Of a DNA stretch of 12,307 nucleotides, positions 7,634 through 12,307 are shown in pieces. Both the position numbers and the translations under genes were made by a program. The notes beneath the pieces are model-generated. The model had not been told where the DNA came from, ran no database searches, and saw only the letters and a list, made by a program, of their open reading frames with translations. Each line of letters opens with the position of its first letter. Position 1 is the stretch's first letter. Source of the DNA: an uncultured bacterium (GTDB lineage Bacteria > Actinomycetota > Coriobacteriia > Coriobacteriales > Coriobacteriaceae); assembly GCA_905215755.1 (NCBI GenBank), contig CAJMRE010000047.1, positions 1 through 12,307 on the forward strand, read 5' to 3'.

Positions 7634-7711
7634 GGTGGGTGTAGCTCAGTTGGCTAGAGCGACGGGTTGTGGTCCCGTAGGTCGAGGGTTCGAGTCCCTT
7701 TACCCACCCCA
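7634..7711 (+). tRNA. tRNA-His (anticodon GTG)
   Basis: A full cloverleaf can be drawn. The 7-bp acceptor is 7635-7641 with 7701-7707, the D stem is GCTC/GAGC, and the anticodon stem is ACGGG/CCCGT around TTGTGGT (anticodon GTG). The T arm is GAGGG-TTCGAGT-CCCTT. The extra 5' G at 7634 (position -1) opposite discriminator C73 (7708) is the identity feature of bacterial tRNA-His. CCA is encoded at 7709-7711. Confidence 0.97.
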
Positions 7712-7733
7712 GTTCTTGCTTCGTGTTGATATC

Positions 7734-7809
7734 GGGTCGTTAGCTCAGTTGGTAGAGCAGGGGACTCTTAATCCCAAGGTCCAGGGTTCGACCCCCTGAC
7801 GGCCCACCA
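7734..7809 (+). tRNA. tRNA-Lys (anticodon CTT), copy 1
   Basis: The acceptor GGGTCGT pairs with ACGGCCC (one T-G pair). The D stem is GCTC/GAGC and the anticodon loop is CTCTTAA with anticodon CTT. The T arm is CAGGG-TTCGACC-CCCTG, discriminator A73, CCA encoded. The first anticodon-stem pair (27-43) is a G-A mismatch. It is identical to copy 2, 119 bases downstream. Confidence 0.97.
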
Positions 7810-7822
7810 CACGATATCTCCT

Positions 7823-7848
7823 CTAAAGTCCGCCACAACGGACTTTAG
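7823..7848 (+). other. Spacer hairpin between the two tRNA-Lys genes
   Basis: CTAAAGTCCG (7823-7832) and CGGACTTTAG (7839-7848) form a perfect 10-bp stem with a 6-base loop. Only CTTT follows, so it is at best a weak terminator. It may be a processing signal in the polycistronic tRNA precursor or a partial attenuator lowering expression of the second tRNA-Lys. Confidence 0.6.
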
Positions 7849-7852
7849 CTTT

Positions 7853-7928
7853 GGGTCGTTAGCTCAGTTGGTAGAGCAGGGGACTCTTAATCCCAAGGTC
7901 CAGGGTTCGACCCCCTGACGGCCCACCA
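7853..7928 (+). tRNA. tRNA-Lys (anticodon CTT), copy 2
   Basis: Identical over all 76 bases to the copy at 7734-7809, including the G-A mismatch at 27-43 and the encoded CCA. It is the last tRNA of the cluster, followed 9 bases later by a terminator. Bases 7909-7928, from the T-loop to CCA, are the start of a segment repeated at 8086. Confidence 0.97.
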
Positions 7929-8012
7929 AAGCATTGTAAAGCGACTGGCTTCGGCTGGTCGCTTTTTTGTTGACCTTGCATGGGGTCGAACCCGAAAGGG
8001 CGCGGAGCTGAG
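7909..8012 (+). repeat. Direct repeat copy 1: tRNA-Lys 3' end plus terminator
   Basis: This 104-bp segment begins inside the T-loop of the second tRNA-Lys. It covers the tRNA 3' end, the terminator and about 44 bases beyond. It recurs at 8086-8190 with one inserted C after the T run and a change from TTGC to TCAC; the rest matches. It contains GGGGTCGAACCC at 7982-7993, the exact reverse complement of the tRNA T-arm sequence at 7903-7914. Confidence 0.93.
7938..7968 (+). terminator. Intrinsic terminator of the tRNA cluster
   Basis: A 12-bp stem (7938-7949 with 7954-7965, two G-T pairs) is capped by a very stable C-TTCG-G tetraloop and followed by a TTTTTT run (7963-7968). Confidence 0.93.
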
Positions 8013-8085
8013 GAAACGCGTAAGCGTTTGCCAGCGCAGCGCGCAAGGCGCCTTGGCGCCGCAGCGGCCGCCTGCGAAGCAGGCT
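8013..8085 (+). other. Hairpin-rich 73-bp spacer between the repeat copies
   Basis: Three compact inverted repeats stand in a row: AAACGC-GTAA-GCGTTT (8014-8029, a GNRA-type loop), GGCGCC-TT-GGCGCC (8047-8060) and GCCTGC-GAA-GCAGGC (8070-8084). No start codon or ribosome binding site suggests a peptide. It may be a remnant of inserted DNA or a small mobile GC-rich repeat element. Confidence 0.6.
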
Positions 8086-8190
8086 GACCCCCTGACGGCC
8101 CACCAAAGCATTGTAAAGCGACTGGCTTCGGCTGGTCGCTTTTTTCGTTGACCTCACATGGGGTCGAACCCGAAAGGGCGCGGAGCTGAG
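8086..8190 (+). repeat. Direct repeat copy 2: truncated tRNA-Lys tail plus terminator
   Basis: This 105-bp segment starts with the 3'-terminal 20 bases of tRNA-Lys including CCA, but lacks the rest of the tRNA. It is therefore a tRNA fragment, not a gene. A second complete copy of the UUCG-loop terminator lies at 8115-8145, and GGGGTCGAACCC recurs at 8160-8171. The identity breaks off at 8190, where copy 1 continues differently at 8013. Confidence 0.93.
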
Positions 8191-8199
8191 CTGTCTGCA

Positions 8200-8275
8200 C
8201 CGTGATTCCCTTAGGGAAAACACGGCTCAAGCCCCGTAAGCGTGTTCTCCTTGGGGGAATCATACTTACGGGGCT
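8200..8275. other. Paired hairpins with alternative folds, between convergent transcripts
   Basis: Hairpin 1 (8200-8225) is CCGTG/CACGG plus TTCCC/GGGAA around a TTA loop. Hairpin 2 has a perfect 11-bp stem (8230-8240 with 8265-8275) and an inner TTCTCC/GGGGAA stem. Bases 8202-8223 are an inverted copy of 8242-8263 (17 of 22 matched), so the two can instead pair with each other. On the minus strand this is the 3' region of the flavoprotein gene, and hairpin 2 followed by a GTGTTTT stretch could act as its terminator. Confidence 0.55.
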
Positions 8276-8321
8276 CGATGCATGTTGAGAAATTGTGATC
8301 AAACTCAAAGTGTGAATCGAT

Positions 8322-9848
8322 TCAGTCTGCTCGATAGTGCGAACCTAGGCTTTCGGTTCGTTTGCGCATGGCTTTGACCATCTCCGCAGCCAGCTGAATT
8401 TGCGACTGTAGGCGCGCGAGGGCAGCGATTTCGCTGTCGTTGGCACGCGGCTTATTTAGAGTCGTGGCTTCATCTTGCAGGCTTTCAAGCTCCTGCAGCG
8501 CCTTGGATAGACCCGCATCGGTCCTGTTGATCATGCAGTAGGCGCTCATTGTGTGCTTGAGGCAGCGGGTTAGGCGCTCGGCGACTGCTGTAGCGATGCC
8601 ATACTCGGGGAGGGCGACATCCACCGGTGCGTCAGCCTCGGGAGCGTCCAGTGCTGCTCGAGCCGCTGATGCGCCCGCAATGCGCCCGAATACGATGCCA
8701 TTGGCGCTCGACAGCCCTCCGATGCGGTCGGCGCCGTGCATGCCGCCTGTTGCCTCGCCACAGGCGTAGAGGCCCTCAACGCCCGTGTACGCGGTCCTGT
8801 CGATCTTGATACCGCCGTTAGCGGCGTGGGCATACATCGCCACACGTATCTCGTCGCTCGGAGCGATACCATGCTCGTCTTGTAGCCAAGTGGCAAATGT
8901 CTGCACGAACTCGGGGACATTCTCTCGCGGGAAGTCGTAGTGGAGCGCCAGGCCTTCGGCACCCGCTTGATCGATGGCAAGATCGATGGCGCGGGAAGCC
9001 AGGCGTGAAGTGAAGGGACCATATCCGGAGCGCTGTTCAAGCAAATCGTCCAGCTTGACGTCGGCGATATCGACCGGCTGGTCGAACTTGACGTAGCGCC
9101 AGGTCTTCTCGTTAAAGACAAGGTTGCGCTTAGGCTCAATGAAGCCGGGCATCATCTGCATGAACTCTATATTAGTAAGGGACGCACCGTGCGACCGCGC
9201 GATGGCTTGTGATGAGCTGAGCACGTCGGCGGAAGTGAGGCTGCGCTCGAATAGACCGCCGGTACCGCCGGCGGCGATGATAGTGGCCTTGGCTGTAAAG
9301 GTCACAATGCGCTCGTCCGTTTGGTTGAAGAGCACGGCGCCGACAATTTTTCCGTTCGTATCCTCAACAAGATCGATAAGCTCGTGGCGGGGGAGCAGGC
9401 GTATGCCGAGCGAGTCGATCTGGGCCGTACACGCGTCTTCGAGGGGTTTGCGGGTGAGGCCGCGCCACATTCTCGTCTTGTGGTCGAAGCAGGGGATAAA
9501 TTGCTTTTGCTGGGCGCTTTCGGCGCTTTGCGGACGCTGGAGTTCTACGCCCAGATCCTGTTCGAGCCAGTCAATCGCTTGGGGAATGCCGTGGACGAAC
9601 GTCTGGACGAGTTCGGGGTCGGCAACGCCGCCACCGACGGTTTGGATGGTGTCGATAAGGTCTTGTTCGTCGTCTTTGTCGACGGGACCAATAAGCCCGA
9701 GGCCCCAGGTGCCCGGGAAGAAGCTCGATCCGCTCATGGTCTTGCCAGCGCATGCGATGGCAACGGTCGCGCCCGCGCGTGCTGCTTCTATGGCGGCGCA
9801 AAGGCCCGCGATGCCCGATCCGATTACCAGTACATCAGTTGATTCCAT
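8322..9848 (-). CDS. FAD-dependent oxidoreductase, L-aspartate oxidase / fumarate reductase flavoprotein family
   Basis: A soluble flavoprotein of 508 residues from the ATG at 9848, chosen because AAAGGA lies 6 bases upstream; longer in-frame starts have no such site. It has the FAD dinucleotide fold DVLVIGSGIAG (5-15), an SGSSFFPGTWG flavin segment (39-49), AAGGTGGLF (192-200), active-site TSRLASRAI with Arg282 placed like the catalytic Arg of NadB, the capping-domain HAANGGIKID (341-350) and the C-terminal FAD motif YACGEATGGMHGADRIGG (361-378). A helical C-terminal domain ends in RTESLGSHYR. Relatives usually have ESRG there, so Leu501 replaces the usual Arg. NadB makes iminoaspartate for NAD synthesis, but nadA and nadC are not adjacent, and the HAANGG loop differs from the HYTCGG type I associate with NadB. 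The substrate is therefore open. No signal peptide or heme site is seen, so it is probably cytoplasmic. Confidence 0.88.
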   Translation of the reverse strand: MESTDVLVIGSGIAGLCAAIEAARAGATVAIACAGKTMSGSSFFPGTWGLGLIGPVDKDDEQDLIDTIQTVGGGVADPELVQTFVHGIPQAIDWLEQDLGVELQRPQSAESAQQKQFIPCFDHKTRMWRGLTRKPLEDACTAQIDSLGIRLLPRHELIDLVEDTNGKIVGAVLFNQTDERIVTFTAKATIIAAGGTGGLFERSLTSADVLSSSQAIARSHGASLTNIEFMQMMPGFIEPKRNLVFNEKTWRYVKFDQPVDIADVKLDDLLEQRSGYGPFTSRLASRAIDLAIDQAGAEGLALHYDFPRENVPEFVQTFATWLQDEHGIAPSDEIRVAMYAHAANGGIKIDRTAYTGVEGLYACGEATGGMHGADRIGGLSSANGIVFGRIAGASAARAALDAPEADAPVDVALPEYGIATAVAERLTRCLKHTMSAYCMINRTDAGLSKALQELESLQDEATTLNKPRANDSEIAALARLQSQIQLAAEMVKAMRKRTESLGSHYRAD

Positions 9849-10030
9849 AGGATTCCTTTCTCGTTCGCGCATTGTCGCACGGGAGATTGGCAAAGGTATC
9901 GCAAAGATTGGATAAATCGGTAAAGGGCAAATATGGCGTGTGGACGTTAGGGTCGCTTGGCGGCTCCTTCCCATCACGCCTTACGTTCCATCAGAACTGA
10001 TATATCGGCTCTTGAACGCTTTGCGGCGAC
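9849..10030. other. Intergenic region upstream of the flavoprotein gene
   Basis: No gene is seen. It should hold the flavoprotein promoter on the minus strand, but no -35/-10 pair is clear enough to name. An 8-bp palindrome, GATATATC, lies at 9999-10006. Confidence 0.5.
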
Positions 10031-10065
10031 AAAAAAGAGCCGCTACCCGGGTGGGTAGCGGCTCT
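10031..10065 (-). terminator. Intrinsic terminator of the NifU-like/GGGtGRT operon
   Basis: On the minus strand a perfect 13-bp stem (10065-10053 with 10048-10036) with a 4-base loop ends in TTTTTT (10036-10031). A second hairpin (10085-10090 with 10095-10100) overlaps the stop codon of the GGGtGRT gene just upstream. Confidence 0.95.
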
Positions 10066-10099
10066 AAAGCTCAACTATACGAGCATCGCGCGGGCGCGA

Positions 10100-11104
10100 T
10101 TAGGCCTTGAGGGCCTCCTCGACGGCGACAGCGCAGGCGACGGTGGCACCGACCATGGGGTTGTTGCCCATGCCGATGAGACCCATCATGTCGACGTGCG
10201 CAGGCACGGAGGAAGAACCGGCGAACTGGGCGTCGGAGTGCATACGGCCCATGGTGTCGGTCATGCCGTAAGAGGCAGGGCCGGCGCCCATGTTGTCCGG
10301 GTGCAGGGTACGGCCAGTGCCGCCACCAGAAGCGACGGAGAAGTACTTCTTGCCAGCCTCGAGGCGCTCCTTCTTGTAGGTGCCAGCGACGGGGTGCTGG
10401 AAGCGCGTCGGGTTGGTGGAGTTGCCGGTGATCGAGATGTCGACGTTCTCGTGCCACATGATGGCAACGCCCTCGCGGACGTCGTCGGCGCCGTAGCAGT
10501 TGACGGCGACGCGGGGACCATCGGAGTAGGGGATGGTCTCGACGACCTTGAGCTCGCCCGTGAAGTAGTCGAACTGGGTCTTCACGTAGGTGAAGCCGTT
10601 GATGCGGGCGATAATCTGAGCGGCGTCCTTGCCCAGACCGTTGAGGATAACGCGCAGCGGCTTCTTACGAGCCTTGTTGGCGTTCAGAGCCAGGCCGATA
10701 GCGCCCTCGGCGGCAGCGAAGGACTCATGGCCAGCCAGGAAGGCGAAGCACTCGGTGTCGTCGGAGAGCAGCATGGCGCCCAGGTTACCGTGGCCCAGAC
10801 CGACCTTGCGGTCCTCGGCGACGGAGCCGGGAACGGTGAAAGCCTGGATGCCCTCGCCGATGATGGCGGCAGCCTCAGAAGCAGTCTTGGCGCCACGCTT
10901 GACAGCGAGAGCGCAACCGAGGGTGTAGGCCCACTCGGCGTTCTGGAAGGCGATGGACTGGGTGTTGTTGACGATCTCACGCGGGTTGAAGCCCTTGTCG
11001 GTGCAGATCTGCAGAGCTTCCTCGAGGGAGGCGATGCCGTTGTCGGCGAGGCACTTGTTGATCTTGTCAGCGCGGCGCTCGTAACCTTCGAACGTAACAG
11101 TCAT
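10100..11104 (-). CDS. GGGtGRT family protein
   Basis: A 334-residue protein named after its motif, SGGGTGRT at 259-266, followed by LHPDNMGAGPASYGMTDTMG and the conserved C-terminal segment HVDMMGLIGMGNNPMVGA. I recognise the family, whose biochemical role to my knowledge is unknown. It is repeatedly found next to NifU-like Fe-S scaffold genes, as here. The glycine-rich motif with Arg and Thr resembles a nucleotide- or phosphate-binding loop, which is inference. Cysteines at 18, 34, 64, 119, 203 and 324 could be cluster ligands but form no classic CxxC motif. There is no signal peptide or membrane segment. The ATG follows AGGGAGG at 8-9 bases. The upstream gene ends 18 bases before the start, so the two are almost certainly cotranscribed. 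Confidence 0.93.
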   Translation of the reverse strand: MTVTFEGYERRADKINKCLADNGIASLEEALQICTDKGFNPREIVNNTQSIAFQNAEWAYTLGCALAVKRGAKTASEAAAIIGEGIQAFTVPGSVAEDRKVGLGHGNLGAMLLSDDTECFAFLAGHESFAAAEGAIGLALNANKARKKPLRVILNGLGKDAAQIIARINGFTYVKTQFDYFTGELKVVETIPYSDGPRVAVNCYGADDVREGVAIMWHENVDISITGNSTNPTRFQHPVAGTYKKERLEAGKKYFSVASGGGTGRTLHPDNMGAGPASYGMTDTMGRMHSDAQFAGSSSVPAHVDMMGLIGMGNNPMVGATVACAVAVEEALKA

Positions 11105-11122
11105 AGTTATTTCCCTCCCTTT

Positions 11123-11857
11123 CTACTCGTGAACCGGGAACACGCTGGCGACGGAGTGAGTCTCCTCGTCGGTGCGCGGGTCGATGTACTTGGCAGCGTT
11201 CTCCCACTGACCATAGTGGCCCATAGCGCCAGCGATGGCCTCCTCGGGGGTCTTGCCGGCCTTGACGGCGTCGGTGAACTTGCCGAGGTTCAGGAACTCG
11301 AATGCGATGATCTCGTTCTTGTCGTTGAGAGCCATGCGGGTGACGTAGCCCTGAGCGAGCTCGAGGTAACGAGCGCCCTTGGCCTTGGTGCCGAACATGG
11401 TGCCGACCTGAGAGCGAAGGCCCTTGCCGAGGTCGTCGAGGGAGGCGCCCACGGGCAGGCCGCCCTCGGAGAACGCGGTCTGGCTGCGGCCGTAAACGAT
11501 CTGCAGGAAGATCTCGCGCATAGCAACGTTGATGGCGTCGCAGACGAGGTCGGTGTTGAGGGCCTCGAGGATGGTCTTACCGGGAAGGATCTCGGAAGCC
11601 ATGGCGGCAGAGTGGGTCATACCCGAGCAGCCGATGGTCTCAACGAGGGCCTCCTCGATGATGCCGTCCTTGACGTTCAGCGTGAGCTTGCAGGCGCCCT
11701 GCTGAGGTGCGCACCAACCCACACCGTGCGTAAGACCGGAGATGTCGGAAATCTCCTTAGCCTGGACCCACTTGCCCTCCTCGGGGATGGGTGCGGGGCC
11801 GTGGTATGCACCCTTGGCAACGGGGCACATGTTCTCCACTTCCTGTGAGTACTGCAT
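11123..11857 (-). CDS. NifU-like iron-sulfur cluster assembly scaffold protein
   Basis: NifU/IscU-type scaffolds hold nascent Fe-S clusters on conserved Cys residues. The start at 11857 is supported by GAGAGGAGAGG just upstream, giving 244 residues; a longer frame to 11941 crosses the leader without a ribosome binding site. Candidate ligands are Cys77 in IGCSGMTHSA and Cys106 in LVCDAIN, with further Cys at 11, 49 (GVGWCAP) and 56 (GACKL). The region around 58-115 is the part most like a NifU N-terminal domain. It is longer than IscU (about 130 residues) and carries a C-terminal extension with YLELAQGYVTRMAL and EFLNLGKFTDAVKAGKTPEEA, typical of the subgroup linked to GGGtGRT proteins. No cysteine desulfurase (IscS/SufS) is next to it, so it may rely on one elsewhere or handle a special cluster. 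Confidence 0.9.
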   Translation of the reverse strand: MQYSQEVENMCPVAKGAYHGPAPIPEEGKWVQAKEISDISGLTHGVGWCAPQQGACKLTLNVKDGIIEEALVETIGCSGMTHSAAMASEILPGKTILEALNTDLVCDAINVAMREIFLQIVYGRSQTAFSEGGLPVGASLDDLGKGLRSQVGTMFGTKAKGARYLELAQGYVTRMALNDKNEIIAFEFLNLGKFTDAVKAGKTPEEAIAGAMGHYGQWENAAKYIDPRTDEETHSVASVFPVHE

Positions 11858-11892
11858 GCCTCTCCTCTCTATCGTGTTGGCGTCCCGTCTGG

Positions 11893-11956
11893 GGGTCGTG
11901 GCTGGCGATTGCCGGGCGACCCTTCGAAAGGGACATGACATGCAGCCCCTATAATA
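11893..11956 (-). promoter_or_regulatory. Promoter element and structured leader of the Fe-S scaffold operon
   Basis: On the minus strand TATTAT (11956-11951) is a good -10 box in a TATTATAG context, but no clear -35 is found at normal spacing. The resulting leader of about 87 nt can fold. CCCTT-TCG-AAGGG (11932-11920) is followed by a longer stem pairing bases 11922-11917 with 11898-11893, with GGC-AATC-GCC inside; the two stems share 3 bases and compete. An iron- or cluster-responsive control is possible but unproven. Confidence 0.45.
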
Positions 11957-12260
11957 CCGCGAAATGCACGGAATATTCGGCGAACGGCTCAGTTTTCGTA
12001 GCGAGAAGTCCGGAAGTTTTAATTGAAACGGTTTAACTCTATGTTCTGTGGTCGTGAACTTCCGTAGAGGGGGTCCGTCTTGGGCAAGCTTTTGGTCGGC
12101 TCTTGTAAGTGTTGCAGGGGTTGACCTGTTGCAACGGTGCCGTTCGCCGCCTGTTTACTGCCTTTGGCCGCGCGAGTGTATTGTTTTGCGTGAATGTTTT
12201 GATGGCACGCTTCAATCGTGCTGTATTGGATGGCAAGCAGATCCCGGCGAAGGGAGCGCC
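11957..12260. other. Divergent intergenic region with several inverted repeats
   Basis: No gene is supported. Repeats visible are CGGAAGTT (12011-12018) with AACTTCCG (12057-12064), a perfect 8-bp pair 38 bases apart; a near-palindrome GTTTTAATTGAAAC (12017-12030) overlapping the left arm; a direct repeat TGTTGCA at 12110-12116 and 12127-12133; and AACGGTGCCGTT (12133-12144), palindromic except for its centre. A weak + strand promoter could be TTTACT (12154-12159), 17 bases, TGTATT (12177-12182). Confidence 0.45.
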
Positions 12261-12307
12261 ATGCAGCGCGTTTGGAGAACGGTTACCGGCTTTTACCATG
12301 TCTGTGC
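12261..12307 (+). CDS. Start of a truncated unknown gene at the window edge
   Basis: An ATG at 12261 is preceded at good distance by AGGGAG (12250-12255) and opens a frame to the window end, beginning MQRVWRTVTGFYHVC. Fifteen codons are too few to name a family. The divergent layout from the Fe-S scaffold operon and the preceding regulatory gap support a real start. Another frame from an ATG at 12229 is also open to the edge but has no ribosome binding site. Confidence 0.45.
   Translation, partial: MQRVWRTVTGFYHVC

Noticed and set aside
7734..7928. CRISPR-like interpretation of the repeated units at the tRNA cluster
   Set aside because: The repeats are two tRNA-Lys genes with a single spacer; there are no further units and no cas gene.
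7859..8308. Overlapping minus-strand reading frames across the tRNA-Lys tail repeats, encoding internally repeated proteins
   Set aside because: They are antisense translations of tRNA-Lys, terminators and the direct repeats. The protein repetition only mirrors the DNA repeat, and starts lack ribosome binding sites.
9849..9977. N-terminal extension of the flavoprotein from upstream in-frame starts
   Set aside because: The FAD fold begins at once after the ATG at 9848, which has a good ribosome binding site; the upstream part looks like untranslated DNA.
10196..11848. Long + strand open frame (550 codons) antisense to the Fe-S operon
   Set aside because: It spans two well-supported genes and their gap in antisense, has low-complexity Gly/Ala/Val/Asp composition, and is expected from the codon bias of GC-rich genes.

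Overview
This window reads as a piece of a Coriobacteriia chromosome, most likely Collinsella or a close relative. That is inference from gene content and style: a GC-rich sequence, a very large actinobacterial-type Rho with a long Ala/Lys/Arg-rich N-terminal extension, a NifU-like scaffold paired with a GGGtGRT-family protein, and CCA-encoding tRNA genes. No phylogenetic marker was searched.

Layout. 1-413 is non-coding DNA leading into rho (414-2969, +), which ends in a strong intrinsic terminator. A promoter-like site then precedes a two-gene + strand unit: a 466-residue protein with two N-terminal membrane segments and a long acidic disordered tail (3283-4683), and a VanZ-family membrane protein (4691-5140). 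The vanZ stop codon lies inside an 18-bp bidirectional terminator hairpin shared with the facing minus-strand gene. Next come two separately expressed minus-strand genes: a zinc-site ROK sugar kinase resembling fructokinases (5255-6145), with a palindrome over its likely -10 region, and a class I/II PLP aminotransferase (6287-7468), whose ribosome binding site can pair with upstream leader sequence.

The middle (7579-7968) is a + strand tRNA cluster, tRNA-His(GUG) followed by two identical tRNA-Lys(CUU), closed by a UUCG-loop terminator. The 3' part of the last tRNA-Lys, its terminator and about 60 bp beyond are repeated almost exactly 177 bp downstream, with a hairpin-rich 73-bp insert between the copies. 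This resembles a tRNA attachment-site scar or a tandem duplication. A further pair of hairpins that can refold into one another lies between this cluster and the next convergent gene.

The right part is again minus-strand: a stand-alone FAD-dependent oxidoreductase of the L-aspartate oxidase / fumarate reductase flavoprotein family (8322-9848), then the operon NifU-like Fe-S scaffold (11123-11857) followed by the GGGtGRT protein (10100-11104), with a structured leader and a strong terminator. The last 400 bases are a regulatory gap, ending in what looks like the first codons of a divergent + strand gene.

There is no CRISPR array, transposase, integrase or complete mobile element. The most interesting items are the uncharacterised NifU-like/GGGtGRT pair, the extreme Rho extension, the duplicated tRNA-Lys tail, and the Coriobacteria-type membrane protein coupled to VanZ.
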